DNA of 57,303 nt from Candidatus Aminicenantota bacterium (GTDB taxonomy: Bacteria; Acidobacteriota; Aminicenantia; Aminicenantales; Aminicenantaceae), in the NCBI GenBank assembly GCA_011042725.1, contig DQWD01000337.1, forward strand, positions 1-57,303, read 5' to 3'. Positions within the stretch are counted from its first letter, which is position 1. Each line of letters starts with the position of its first letter. The notes under the pieces are model-generated. The model searched no databases. It was not told the DNA's origin and saw only the letters and a list, made by a program, of their open reading frames with translations. Of the stretch, positions 31,021 to 40,905 are shown piece after piece. A program made the translations under genes and the position numbers.

Positions 31021-31464
31021 TTAAGATGGGGCATCATCTTTTTCTGGAGCAATGATGTATTTACTTCGAAATCTAGTGGAGATTCTTTTCTCTTCTGTTT
31101 TTTCCCGATTGTTTTCGATGAAAATTACTTCCCCTTTCAGGATTAATTTTAGTGGTTGGTTATCGGTTAATTTAGGGGGTAGGTCAATACTTAATCGGAG
31201 GGTTTCTCCTAAAGTTACCGGTGTTTTAAGAAAAAATGAAGAGCCATAGTGGCTGATATAGGTGAGGGAGGTTTGCTCTTTAAAATTATTTCCTAAGATG
31301 TCTTTCCCCTCCACTTCCAGAGGGAGAGGCAGGTGAAATCCATCGGTTACCTCCGGGCGGACAATTTTCGCTGATGAGGGCTTTTTGTTTTTGTAATTTT
31401 TCATGAAGCCGTCCTTTTCCAAATTAGCGATTCTAAAATGACATAAAGTCTTTCTCATCGTCAA
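31021..31464 (-). CDS. Degenerate PilZ-like protein
   Basis: FHLPLPLEVEGKDILGNNFKEQTSLTYISHYGSSFFLKTPVTLGETLRLSIDLPPKLTDNQPLKLILKGEV, clearly paralogous to the 29010-29408 product. Confidence 0.55.
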   Translation of the reverse strand: MTMRKTLCHFRIANLEKDGFMKNYKNKKPSSAKIVRPEVTDGFHLPLPLEVEGKDILGNNFKEQTSLTYISHYGSSFFLKTPVTLGETLRLSIDLPPKLTDNQPLKLILKGEVIFIENNREKTEEKRISTRFRSKYIIAPEKDDAPS

Positions 31465-31610
31465 TCACCTTTATAGAGGAAATTTACCATCATAAAGGGT
31501 GAAAAAAGAGACTCAGCATCGCTTAACCGATAGTTTTTTAGGCGGCTAACTTGCTTGTTTCCCTGAAAAAAGAAGGCTTTTATTGACAAAGAAGGAGGGC
31601 AAAAGATAGA

Positions 31611-33092
31611 ATGACGGAGAAAAAAGGAGGAAAAGAGTTGGTCAAAGAAGAAGGTTTTGTCAAACAGATTACGCCCAAAAGCGAAGATTTTTCCCGTTGG
31701 TATGTAGAATTGATCCGGCGGGCTGAGTTGGCTGATTACGCTCCTCTTAAAGGCATGATGGTTATTCGCCCCTATGGATATTCTATCTGGGAGAATATTC
31801 AACGTTTGCTTGACCAGCGGATTAAAGCCAGTGGCCATCAAAATGCCTATTTTCCTCTTTTTATTCCTGAATCTTTCTTAAAAAAAGAAACCGAGCATTT
31901 GCAAGGATTTTCACCCGAAGTAGCTTGGGTAACTCAAGGTGGCCAGGAAGAACTAGAGGAGAGATTAGCGGTGAGGCCAACTTCCGAGGCAATTATTGGC
32001 TATATGTATTCGAAGTGGATTCGCTCCTGGCGAGATTTGCCTGTGTTAATCAACCAGTGGGCTAATATTGTTCGTTGGGAGAAGGTGACTCGTCCTTTTT
32101 TGCGAACCACCGAGTTTTTATGGCAAGAAGGCCACACCGCCCATGAGACAAGAGAGGAAGCTGAGGAAGAAACAAGGTTGATCCTCGAGATGTACCGCGA
32201 GTTTGTTGAAACTGAATTGGCTATTCCCGTTATCGCTGGCCGCAAAACAGAAAGAGAAAAATTTGCGGGGGCAATGGAAACATATTCTATCGAAGGCCTT
32301 ATGAGCGATGGACGAGCCCTCCAGATGGGAACATCTCATAATTTAGGCCAACATTTTTCCCGGGTCTTTAATATCCGCTTTGAGGATCGCCAACAACAAC
32401 TCCAGTATGTCTGGCAGACATCGTGGGGGGTTTCTACGCGTTTGGTGGGAGCCTTGGTGATGACCCACGGTGATGATTCAGGTTTGAAATTCCCCCCGCA
32501 GGTTGCTCCCATTCAAGTGGTTATCGTGCCTATTTCCCTGGGAAATTGGAAAGAAAAAGTGCTTCCTCAAGCCCAAAAGATATCCTCTCTTTTGAGAGAA
32601 CAGGAAATGCGGGTTTACCTGGATGCTCGTGAAGAATTTACCCCCGGCTGGAAATTTTCAGAGTGGGAGATGAGAGGGGTTCCCCTTCGTTTGGAAATTG
32701 GGCCTCGAGATGTGCAGAATAACCAAGTGGTGCTGGTGCGTCGAGATAACCGGGAGAAGATAACTGTTCCTCTTTCGGAAGTGGTGGCCAAGGTTCACCA
32801 AGTTTTGACAGAAATTCAAAAGAATTTATTTCATTTGGCCGGGCAATTTCAACAGGAAAATACATGCCAGACAGAAGACTATCAGGAGTTTAAGGAAATC
32901 ATTGAAACCAAGAGAGGTTTTCTTAAAGCTTACTGGTGCGGGCAAACCACTTGCGAAGAAAAGATCAAGGAGGAAACTCAGGCCACCATCCGAGTTATTC
33001 CCTTTGGCCAACCAGAAGGCGTAGCCACGCATAAGTGTTTGAGGTGCGGGGCTAAAGCCCAGTGGTTGGTCTATTTTGCCAAGGCCTATTGA
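31611..33092 (+). CDS. proS: Proline--tRNA ligase (short, archaeal/eukaryote-like ProS type)
   Basis: YAPLKGMMVIRPYGYSIWENIQRLLDQRIKASGHQNAYFPLFIPESFL; LRTTEFLWQEGHTAH; LQMGTSHNLGQHFSRVF; C-terminal zinc-binding-like Cys set. Confidence 0.95.
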   Translation: MTEKKGGKELVKEEGFVKQITPKSEDFSRWYVELIRRAELADYAPLKGMMVIRPYGYSIWENIQRLLDQRIKASGHQNAYFPLFIPESFLKKETEHLQGFSPEVAWVTQGGQEELEERLAVRPTSEAIIGYMYSKWIRSWRDLPVLINQWANIVRWEKVTRPFLRTTEFLWQEGHTAHETREEAEEETRLILEMYREFVETELAIPVIAGRKTEREKFAGAMETYSIEGLMSDGRALQMGTSHNLGQHFSRVFNIRFEDRQQQLQYVWQTSWGVSTRLVGALVMTHGDDSGLKFPPQVAPIQVVIVPISLGNWKEKVLPQAQKISSLLREQEMRVYLDAREEFTPGWKFSEWEMRGVPLRLEIGPRDVQNNQVVLVRRDNREKITVPLSEVVAKVHQVLTEIQKNLFHLAGQFQQENTCQTEDYQEFKEIIETKRGFLKAYWCGQTTCEEKIKEETQATIRVIPFGQPEGVATHKCLRCGAKAQWLVYFAKAY

Positions 33093-33099
33093 TCACGGC

Positions 33100-33735
33100 A
33101 TGGATAAAAAGGACTGGTCTAAACGGTGCCAGGCGATGGTGGATAATCAATTGCGGGCACGGGGGATCAAAGACGAAAACGTGCTCCAAGCCATGGCCAA
33201 GGTTCCTCGCCATTTGTTTGTACCTTCCACGATGATCGATTTTGCTTACAGTGATGAACCTTTACCTATTGGAGAGGGCCAAACTATTTCCCAACCTTAC
33301 ATTGTGGCTTACATGACTGAAAATATTCACCCTCAAAAATGGAAAAGAGCACTGGAAATTGGCACGGGCTCAGGTTATCAAACAGCAATCTTGGCTGAGC
33401 TGGTTAAAGAGGTTTACACGGTGGAACTAATTCCTTCGTTGGCGGAAAAAGCCCAAGAAATACTGGCCAAGCTTGGCTATCAGAATATTCATTATCGAGT
33501 AGGGGACGGAACGCAGGGTTGGCCTGAAGAGGCTCCTTTTGATGCTATCCTGGTCACCGCGGCTCCGGCTAAAATTCCTTTTGCCCTTGAGGATCAACTG
33601 GCTGAAAAGGGAAGAATGATTATCCCTGTTGGGGAGATGTTCCAAGATCTTTACCTCGTGTTGCGCCAAAAAAATAAAATTATTAGAAAAAAGCTAATTC
33701 CCGTGCGCTTTGTTCCCTTGGTTTCTCTTCATTGA
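33100..33735 (+). CDS. pcm: Protein-L-isoaspartate O-methyltransferase
   Basis: MVDNQLRARGIKDENVLQAMAKVPRHLFVP; GEGQTISQPYIVAYMTE; ALEIGTGSGYQTAILAEL. The track start at 33076 is a TTG; ATG at 33100 preferred. Confidence 0.93.
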   Translation: MDKKDWSKRCQAMVDNQLRARGIKDENVLQAMAKVPRHLFVPSTMIDFAYSDEPLPIGEGQTISQPYIVAYMTENIHPQKWKRALEIGTGSGYQTAILAELVKEVYTVELIPSLAEKAQEILAKLGYQNIHYRVGDGTQGWPEEAPFDAILVTAAPAKIPFALEDQLAEKGRMIIPVGEMFQDLYLVLRQKNKIIRKKLIPVRFVPLVSLH

Positions 33736-33846
33736 AACTTTTTTACTCTGGGCTTTGCTTTTGATTTGACTTTGGCCTGAGTGAAGATTAATCTAGGAGT
33801 GAAAATTAATCTAAAAAAGGAAAAAATAAATTAATCCGAAGCAAAA

Positions 33847-34389
33847 ATGACTGTTTTAAGGGAATATTTCTCCAAATCCAAAAATAAGAAAACTTTTTAT
33901 AGCTTTTCCACACGACGGGTTGTCGGCTGGATTGGGTTGATATTCTGGTTATTGGGGGGGCTGAATGCTTCCTTTGGGGCCCCTCAAGAAAGGAAAATAA
34001 AATTTATCCCTGTTTTTCTTCCCCAGGGCCAGAAAATAATCGCGGAATTGGCGGTTACTCCCGAGGAAAGACAAAAAGGTCTTATGTTTCGCGAAGAATT
34101 AGCGGCCGAGGAGGGAATGTTGTTCCTCTTTGAAGAAGAGGGAATTTATTCTTTTTGGATGAAAAACATGAAATTCCCGATTGACATTATCTGGTTGGAT
34201 AAAGACAAAAGAATTGTCCATATCGAAGAAAATGTTCCTCCCTGCCCAGTTGAACCATGTCCTTCTTACAGTCCGTCTCGCCCGGCTTGCTATGTTTTGG
34301 AGTTGAAGGCCGGCAGTAGTCAAAATTACTCGTTGAAAATTTATGATCAACTTGAGTTTGTAATCCCGCCTCTTAAGAAGAGTTTTTGA
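33847..34389 (+). CDS. DUF192 family protein
   Basis: ELAVTPEERQKGLMFREELAAEEGMLFLFEEEGIYSFWMKNMKFPIDIIWLD..VPPCPVEPCPSY. Confidence 0.9.
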   Translation: MTVLREYFSKSKNKKTFYSFSTRRVVGWIGLIFWLLGGLNASFGAPQERKIKFIPVFLPQGQKIIAELAVTPEERQKGLMFREELAAEEGMLFLFEEEGIYSFWMKNMKFPIDIIWLDKDKRIVHIEENVPPCPVEPCPSYSPSRPACYVLELKAGSSQNYSLKIYDQLEFVIPPLKKSF

Positions 34390-35509
34390 GAAGGTTAGTT
34401 AATTCTTGAGCGGCGAGGCTAGAGGTAGGGTAATTTCCTAAAATTTCTTTCATTTTTTGAAAGGAGCGGATCATCTGCTCTCTTCTTTCTTGATTTTCGA
34501 GGATTTCTTGGCTTAAAAGAAAAAGGTTCTCCGCTGTAAAATTATGTTGGATTAATTCGGGAATTACTCTCTGTTCCAAAAGTATATTGACAATACTATA
34601 GTTTTTTACATAGACAAATTTTTTACCTAGGTAATAGGTAAAGGGGGAAATCCGGTAAAAAGCAATTAGCGGTTTTTCCAATAAAGCAGCTTCAAGATTA
34701 GAGATACCGCAGGAGGCCAGAATTAAATCACTGTAAGCCATGGCTTCATATTTGTCTTCTTTTAATATTTTTAGTTCGGGAAAGGGATAGGGGAGATAGC
34801 GATCAATTTCGGAAGAAGTAAGATTTTCGGATTGACAAAGAAGAAATTCGACAGGAAGAGAACTTCGTAAAAGATGCAGGGTTTCCGTGAGCTGAGGGAG
34901 ATGATTTTTCAGCTCCGATGGCCGGCTGCCGGGAAGGAGAGCAATAATTTTTTTTCGGTGATCAAGGTTATATTTTCTTAAGAATTCTTCCCGGGAGAGA
35001 GAAAGCTTAATTTCTTCTTGGAGGGGGTGGCCAATATAAGCGGCTGGGATTTTAGCTTCTTCATAAATCTTTTGCTCGAAAGGAAAGATGAGTAGCATTT
35101 TGGTTACCGATTTTTTGATTGTTTTGAGGCGATTTTTTCGCCAAGCCCAGACAGTAGGGCTGACGTAATAAAGAACAGGAACGCCTTTGCGCCGAAGAAA
35201 ACGACCTAATCGCAGATGGAAATCAGGAGAGTCAATTAGAACAGCCGCTTGGGGTTGGCGGCGGGTTATTTCTTTTTTTAACCAGGAATATAGTTTAAGG
35301 ATACGGGGAAAATGGCTGATTATCTCAAAAACTCCGATGAGGTTTAATTCTCGAAGCGAGGCCAAGGGTTCCAACCCGGCGGCCAACATTTTTTCTCCAC
35401 CAAGGCCAAAAAACTTAGCTTGTGAATTGAGGCGTTTAAATTCACGAATCAAGGCCGCGCCATATTTTTCGCCAGAAGTCTCCCCAGCGGAGATGAAGAT
35501 CTTGGTCAT
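34373..35509 (-). CDS. lpxB: Lipid-A-disaccharide synthase
   Basis: MTKIFISAGETSGEKYGAALI; AVLIDSPDFHLRLGRFLRRKGVPVLYYVSPTVWAWR; IALLPGSRPSELKNHLPQL. Start at ATG 35509 (ATGA overlap with the upstream stop) rather than the track start at 35584. Confidence 0.94.
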   Translation of the reverse strand: MTKIFISAGETSGEKYGAALIREFKRLNSQAKFFGLGGEKMLAAGLEPLASLRELNLIGVFEIISHFPRILKLYSWLKKEITRRQPQAAVLIDSPDFHLRLGRFLRRKGVPVLYYVSPTVWAWRKNRLKTIKKSVTKMLLIFPFEQKIYEEAKIPAAYIGHPLQEEIKLSLSREEFLRKYNLDHRKKIIALLPGSRPSELKNHLPQLTETLHLLRSSLPVEFLLCQSENLTSSEIDRYLPYPFPELKILKEDKYEAMAYSDLILASCGISNLEAALLEKPLIAFYRISPFTYYLGKKFVYVKNYSIVNILLEQRVIPELIQHNFTAENLFLLSQEILENQERREQMIRSFQKMKEILGNYPTSSLAAQELTNLLKNSS

Positions 35510-36162
35510 TCTTGCCTTTTTTCCTGGCCAAAATAGACGATTTCCGGCATCTTTTGGGGATCTTGCCCGTAGAAAAAGAGCCATTGGTTATAGTATTTTT
35601 GCTGATAGTAAATTTTTATTGATTTTCGTGGTGAAGAGCTGACTACTCCGATGATTTGAGGATTATCTACTTTGGCGACCAGAGCAGCTGGAACGATGAG
35701 TACTTTCTGGAAAGAAATTTGCTGACTGGTCGGTGAAGGAGTTGTTTGGCCAGGTCGGCCACGCCGGGGGGAAGAAGGAGCCGGTCTACCTCGACCACCA
35801 CCTGCCGGAGAAGGGGGAATGAGAATTAAGTCCCATTCTCCATTGGCGGCCATCGGATCTGGGTAGAGACGGCGAAGGCACTTTTTTTCCAGTAGTTCAT
35901 CGAGAGACCGAGGGAAGGCACCAGGGTATTGTTGTTGGAAGAGGCGAATAGCTTCCACATATTGTCGTCCCCGGAAAATGAGTTCTTCTTCTTTTTCTCT
36001 CTGAAGTTGGGTTTCCCAGACAGGAACAGCAATGAGTAGGCCGAGGCTCAGAATGAAAATAACAAACATCAGAAGAAGAAGAGTATACCCAGTTTGTTTT
36101 TTCGGGGCGGGAAAGGAAAAGGAAGAGCCTTCTCCTTCACCAAGTATTGTAGGGAGATCCAT
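35506..36162 (-). CDS. Pseudopilin-like (type II secretion/type IV pilus) protein, atypical N-terminus
   Basis: QTGYTLLLLMFVIFILSLGLLIAVPVWETQLQREKEEELIFRGRQYVEAIRLFQQQYPGAFPRSLDELL; low-complexity Pro/Gly/Arg insert. Confidence 0.75.
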   Translation of the reverse strand: MDLPTILGEGEGSSFSFPAPKKQTGYTLLLLMFVIFILSLGLLIAVPVWETQLQREKEEELIFRGRQYVEAIRLFQQQYPGAFPRSLDELLEKKCLRRLYPDPMAANGEWDLILIPPSPAGGGRGRPAPSSPRRGRPGQTTPSPTSQQISFQKVLIVPAALVAKVDNPQIIGVVSSSPRKSIKIYYQQKYYNQWLFFYGQDPQKMPEIVYFGQEKRQE

Positions 36163-36544
36163 CGAGTCCTATCTCCTTTGAACCAGACTGAACATCAATC
36201 ACTCCGGGTTGAAGGCCGGCTTGAATCAGTTCTTCGGTAAACTCTTCCCGAATTTCAACCCAGGTATCTTGGGATTTGGTTATCGGATCAAGGGGAATCG
36301 AACGAAGATAGCCTTCTTCCACTAAGGCTTGAAGGGAGGGGGGATATTGGCCTTTGTCCAGGTGATACTGGTTGATGAGTTTGCGAAGAATGAAAAGGTT
36401 TTCTTTAAGCACTGCTTCGCGAGCTCGTTTAGCTGCGGTTTGATATTGCGGAATGGCCAAGCCAAGGAGAATTCCGATGATGGCCAGAACAATGATTAAT
36501 TCAATAAGGGTAAATCCTGACCGTGGAGAGTCCATTTTTTTCAC
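36137..36544 (-). CDS. Type II secretion/type IV pilus pseudopilin (GspG-like)
   Basis: SGFTLIELIIVLAIIGILLGLAIPQYQTAAKRAREAVLKENLFILRKLINQYHLDKGQYPPSLQALVEEGYL. Confidence 0.88.
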   Translation of the reverse strand: MKKMDSPRSGFTLIELIIVLAIIGILLGLAIPQYQTAAKRAREAVLKENLFILRKLINQYHLDKGQYPPSLQALVEEGYLRSIPLDPITKSQDTWVEIREEFTEELIQAGLQPGVIDVQSGSKEIGLDGSPYNTW

Positions 36545-37023
36545 CAGTCCCTGTATTTAGTTCCATCCAGAGCTGTGGCCTGGCTCTTGGTATAAACATC
36601 ATAAACATTTTCTCCTCCCCAAACATCGGAGTCAGGGTCATCTTGGTAAGATCTCAGCCCCCAATCATAAGAATTAGTCATCGGGTCTTTAGGAATCCGT
36701 CGTAAAAAACGAACTATCCTTTCCACACGATTGCCTTGGATGGTTTCTTCGATTTCGACTCCATTAACTAGGGTTTCCAGATCGGGAGGATAACCATATG
36801 TATCTTCGTCAAATTCAAACTTTTTTTCATCGGCTAATTGTTTGTAGGCGTCAATAGCTTCGCGGAGGATTCGTAAGTTGCGTCTAAGTTCAATCTCTTT
36901 TTCCCTTTTGATGGCCACTTGGGCGAGAGGAATGGCTACTCCGGCCAGAATAGCCAGAATAGTTAGGGTCACCAGCATTTCGATGAGGGTAAAACCTTGT
37001 TGTCGGGAGAAGACAACTTTCAT
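36541..37023 (-). CDS. Type II secretion/type IV pilus pseudopilin (GspG-like)
   Basis: QGFTLIEMLVTLTILAILAGVAIPLAQVAIKREKEIELRRNLRILREAIDAYK..YPPDLETLV..IPKDPMTNSYDWGL. Confidence 0.88.
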   Translation of the reverse strand: MKVVFSRQQGFTLIEMLVTLTILAILAGVAIPLAQVAIKREKEIELRRNLRILREAIDAYKQLADEKKFEFDEDTYGYPPDLETLVNGVEIEETIQGNRVERIVRFLRRIPKDPMTNSYDWGLRSYQDDPDSDVWGGENVYDVYTKSQATALDGTKYRDW

Positions 37024-37045
37024 TTCTAGTTGTTGATATTTTGGT

Positions 37046-39205
37046 TTAAAACCATTTTTTTGAAGAATGGCTTTTGGAGGACTCCCTTCGTTGATAACTT
37101 CTTCCTCGATCGAAGGATCGGGGAGGAGATGGCTCCAGAACCTTCTTGCTTAATTTTATTTTGTGATCATCATCGATGGCAAGAACTTTAACTTTAACTG
37201 TATCACCAATCTTGAATACATCGCGAGCGCTTCGAACTCGACGATGGGAAATTTCAGAAACATGGAGAAGGCCCACGATGTTAGGTAGTATTTCAACAAA
37301 GGCCCCGTAATCTTCGATCCGGACCACTTTCCCGGTGTAGATTTTTCCTACCTCCGCTTCGACGGTAATTTCACGAATCATCTGGCGCGCTTTTTCGGCG
37401 GCTTCGGTATTTTCAGCGGCGATGATTATTTTGCCTGTTTCTTCAATATCGATTTTGGCATTGGTCGCCGCGAGAATCTTCTTGATGTGTTTTCCCGAAG
37501 GGCCGATAACATCAGGAACTTTTTCAGGGTTAATGAAGAGGGTAATAATGCAAGGAGCATAAGGAGAAATATTGGGGCGAGGAGCAGGAAGGACGGCCTG
37601 CATTTTGTCGAGGACCTCCAGGCGGGCTTCTTTTGCTTGGCGAAGACCTTGGCGGAAAATATCTAGAGAAATCCCCGGAATTTTGAGATCCATCTGAATG
37701 GCCGTGACCCCTTTTTTAGTACCGGCTGTTTTTAGATCCATGTCGCCAAAGTGATCTTCCAAGCCAGCTATATCAGTCAGTAAAGAATATTTTTCTCCCT
37801 CCTTCACCAAGCCGATGGCGATACCGGCCACGATCATCGACAGAGGTACTCCGGCATCCATTAGAGCGAGAACTCCTCCGCAAACCGTGGCCATCGAAGA
37901 AGAGCCGTTGGATTCCAATATATCGGACACAATCCGGATGGTATAAGGAAAATCTTCCTCGGGGGGAATCGAGGGAAGGATTGCCTTTTCAGCCAGAGCT
38001 CCATGACCAATCTCTCTTCTTCCGGGAGCACGGAGGAAGCTGACCTCCCCGACGCTGAAAGGTGGAAAATTATAATGAAGCATAAACCGTTTGGCATCAC
38101 CTTCGCTTAGTCCATTGAGACGTTGGACATCTTCAAAAGTGCCCAAGGTTACTGTTGCTAAGCATTGGGTCTCACCTCTGGTAAAGAGAGCAGAACCATG
38201 AGTTCGCGGTAACAAACCGATTTCAATCGAAATGGGCCTTATGTCAGTCAAGGAGCGTCCGTCAACCCGTTTTTTCTCTTCCAAAATTAAGCGGCGGACC
38301 AGATTTTTTTCAATTTGATAAAAGATTTCTCTTGTTTCCTGAATATTTTCTTCGTCTTCAGCAGGGATTTCAGCTAAAAGGCCTTCTAAGATTTGTTTTA
38401 TTTTTTCCTCTTTAGCCTTCTTGCCTTGAACTTGAATAGCTTCTTTTAGTTGATCGAGAACTTTTTGTTCGATTTCTTGGTATTTTTGAGAATTAACTTG
38501 GGGGGGTGAAAATTCCCTTTTCGAGATATTGAGTTGAGCATAGAGCTCAGCTTGAGCCTGAATTATTTTCTTAATTTCTTTTTCTGCTAATTCAACACCT
38601 TGGACGATGATTTCTTCTTCTAGTTCTTTGGCCCCGGTTTCAATCATGATAATTCCCTGATCACTGCCGACAACAACCATATTTAACAAGCTTTCTTCCA
38701 GCTGAGAGACCGTGGGGTTAATGATGTATTCATTATTTAAATAACCAATTTTGACTGCTCCCAGGGGAGTGGTGAAAGGGATGTCAGAAAAGAGCAGCGC
38801 GGTTGAGGCTCCGATTATGCCTAGAGTATCGGGCTCATTTTGCATGTCGGCGGAGAGAAGAAGAGCAACAATTTGGGTGTCGTTGAAGTAGCCCTCCGGA
38901 AAAAGCGGCCTGATAGGCCGGTCAATCATGCGGCTAACTAAAACTTCTCTTTCCGAAGGTTTGCCTTCTCTTTTGAAAAACCCACCCGGGAATTTGCCCG
39001 CGGCATAAGTGTTTTCCCGGTAATCAACAATTAGGGGTAGGAAAGGCCGAGGCTCTTTAATATCCTTTTTGGAAGTAGCGGAAATAAACATGATGGTGTC
39101 GCCATAGCGGATTAAAACTGAGCCATCCGCTTGGCGTCCCATGCGTCCTGTTTCTATTGATAGCGACCTTCCTCCAATTTCTAGATTTATAGTATTTTCA
39201 GACAT
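37046..39205 (-). CDS. pnp: Polyribonucleotide nucleotidyltransferase
   Basis: KFPGGFFKREGKPSEREVLVSRMIDRPIRPLFPEGY; HYNFPPFSVGE; C-terminal KH (VIGPSGKHIKKI) and S1 (GKVVRIEDYGAFVEILPNIVGLLHVSEIS). Confidence 0.97.
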   Translation of the reverse strand: MSENTINLEIGGRSLSIETGRMGRQADGSVLIRYGDTIMFISATSKKDIKEPRPFLPLIVDYRENTYAAGKFPGGFFKREGKPSEREVLVSRMIDRPIRPLFPEGYFNDTQIVALLLSADMQNEPDTLGIIGASTALLFSDIPFTTPLGAVKIGYLNNEYIINPTVSQLEESLLNMVVVGSDQGIIMIETGAKELEEEIIVQGVELAEKEIKKIIQAQAELYAQLNISKREFSPPQVNSQKYQEIEQKVLDQLKEAIQVQGKKAKEEKIKQILEGLLAEIPAEDEENIQETREIFYQIEKNLVRRLILEEKKRVDGRSLTDIRPISIEIGLLPRTHGSALFTRGETQCLATVTLGTFEDVQRLNGLSEGDAKRFMLHYNFPPFSVGEVSFLRAPGRREIGHGALAEKAILPSIPPEEDFPYTIRIVSDILESNGSSSMATVCGGVLALMDAGVPLSMIVAGIAIGLVKEGEKYSLLTDIAGLEDHFGDMDLKTAGTKKGVTAIQMDLKIPGISLDIFRQGLRQAKEARLEVLDKMQAVLPAPRPNISPYAPCIITLFINPEKVPDVIGPSGKHIKKILAATNAKIDIEETGKIIIAAENTEAAEKARQMIREITVEAEVGKIYTGKVVRIEDYGAFVEILPNIVGLLHVSEISHRRVRSARDVFKIGDTVKVKVLAIDDDHKIKLSKKVLEPSPPRSFDRGRSYQRRESSKSHSSKKWF

Positions 39206-39229
39206 TTATGTTTTCCTGACGTTTTCTGG

Positions 39230-39496
39230 CTATTTTCTGAGATTTAGACTTTTGATCAGCTTTTCGTAGCGGCTGGGGTCTTTCTTTTTTAGATAAGCCA
39301 GTAATCTTTTGCGTTGACCAACCAGCTTCATTAAGCCCGTCCGGGAGTGAAAATCCTTTTTGTGGCGGGCAAAATGTTGGGATAGATAATTGATTCGGTG
39401 AGTTAAGAGGGCAACCTGAACTTCAGGTGAGCCAGTATCTTTAGGATTAGTTCGAAATTCTTCAATTATCTTCGTTCTTTCATCTTTGCTAAGCAC
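39230..39496 (-). CDS. rpsO: 30S ribosomal protein S15
   Basis: [69 protein letters not shown]; upstream of pnp. Confidence 0.97.
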   Translation of the reverse strand: MLSKDERTKIIEEFRTNPKDTGSPEVQVALLTHRINYLSQHFARHKKDFHSRTGLMKLVGQRKRLLAYLKKKDPSRYEKLIKSLNLRK

Positions 39497-39608
39497 TTTT
39501 TGTTCTCCTTCAGAATTAAATTATACTTCTTCTTTTTTTCTCTAATAGCTTACCAGAAACTTAATTCCTTGTAAATTCTTTTTCCTGAATTGTTTCCTAA
39601 AGCATGAT

Positions 39609-39650
39609 GAAAAAACTGGTGAAAAACTGGTGACAGCTCACATATTTACC
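39609..39650. repeat. REP-like dispersed repeat, copy B
   Basis: gaaaaaactggtgaaaaactggtgacagctcacatatttacc. Confidence 0.75.
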
Positions 39651-39810
39651 TAATTTTTTATCGAGTTATCGAGAATGATCCAGGCCGAAATGAAGTGTCA
39701 GTCATCATTTTCACCTCGCGCTTTTGGAGATGCTTAGGCTCCCCGGGAAGTAATTGAACTGGTTGGAGGCTTGTGCTAGAGTCAAAGATGACTTTAAAGG
39801 CTAGAAAATC

Positions 39811-40365
39811 ATGCCCAGTTATTTACTTTTAATTTTTAATCTTATCCTTCTGGCTGTCAGTTGGGTTATGCTCATTTATGCTTACCCCCGTTTGCCTTCA
39901 TTTATTCCCCTCTGGCTAAATTTTAGCGGTTCCCCTTTCCTGTATTCCAAGTCATTGTTGATTTTTCTTTATCCCCTGGGAGAAACAATTTTTAATTTAC
40001 TATTTATTAAATTGGCGCGCTTGAGAATTAGATGGCCTCAACCAAAAAAGGCAGTTAAAGGGCTCCCGGCGACTTCAGCTAGTTCTCGCTCTCGGTTAAG
40101 ACAAGAGTTTACCCTTCTGGCCTTAATTTTTTTCAACTTAATTTTTATCCACGTGGAACGAAGCTTGATCCTTGTGGCTCATCAAGTAGAAAAAGGGGTC
40201 AATTCTTTCTACTTTTTGATGTTATTCTTAATCTTAATTATGCTTATCCCTTATTACCGTATCCGCGAATTGATGGAAAAAAAGCAAAGCCAGAGCAGGC
40301 CCCGCGTTTCGCCCAAGAATCAAAAAGGAAAAAAGTTGAAAAAAAAGAACCAAGAAAATAGTTAA
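39811..40365 (+). CDS. Hypothetical membrane protein (DUF1648-like N-terminus, tentative)
   Basis: Multiple TM segments; YAYPRLPSFIPLWLNFSGSP; basic C-terminal tail. Confidence 0.5.
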   Translation: MPSYLLLIFNLILLAVSWVMLIYAYPRLPSFIPLWLNFSGSPFLYSKSLLIFLYPLGETIFNLLFIKLARLRIRWPQPKKAVKGLPATSASSRSRLRQEFTLLALIFFNLIFIHVERSLILVAHQVEKGVNSFYFLMLFLILIMLIPYYRIRELMEKKQSQSRPRVSPKNQKGKKLKKKNQENS

Positions 40366-40425
40366 TAAAACTTTAATTACTAATAATCTAACTTTAACAA
40401 AATGGGTTTAGGTTGAGGCTATAGA

Positions 40426-40701
40426 TTATTTTTTGGATGATTGTTGATTCTGGAGAAGGTAAGCCTTCCTTTGAAGGAGGTGTTTAGCGTAGAGCGAATC
40501 TAATCCTCCCTGCGTTTCCTGGACATGCTTGAGTTGCTCTTCAACCTCGGCCAGGGTCATTCGATTGATTTTCTTTTTTTTGGGGGGAGCGTCATCCTTA
40601 GTTTCTTGTTTAGCCTCTTCTGGAGATTGGGGCTTAGTTTTAGATTCTTCAGGAGAGCTTTTTTCTTCAGCCATTTGGTTTCCTTCCTTATCCAATTTCA
40701 A
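40426..40701 (-). CDS. Small charged hypothetical protein
   Basis: 91-aa ORF with Lys/Glu/Pro-rich N-terminus then MTLAEVEEQLKHVQETQGGLDSLYAKHLLQRKAYL. Confidence 0.5.
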   Translation of the reverse strand: MKLDKEGNQMAEEKSSPEESKTKPQSPEEAKQETKDDAPPKKKKINRMTLAEVEEQLKHVQETQGGLDSLYAKHLLQRKAYLLQNQQSSKK

Positions 40702-40905
40702 TGGTAATTATTTTTAGAAAAGAAGAATACACAATTTGGCTTAAAATATCAATCTTTTTCCCAGGCTCAAAAAATCTCCAAAATGAGGATGAGCCAAAGG
40801 CTGTTACCCAGGCTAAAACGGCAGGAAAATTTTTCTCTATTGGTCAAAATGGAGGTTGAGAATTAAGTCAGTGGTTGCCTTTTACCAATCAAGTTTAGTA
40901 TAGTC

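Noticed and set aside
40143-40156. TTATCCACGTGG resembling a DnaA box near the gene-strand switch around 39.6-39.8 kb
   Set aside because: Single match inside a coding sequence, no clustering and no dnaA/dnaN/gyrB genes; no support for an origin.
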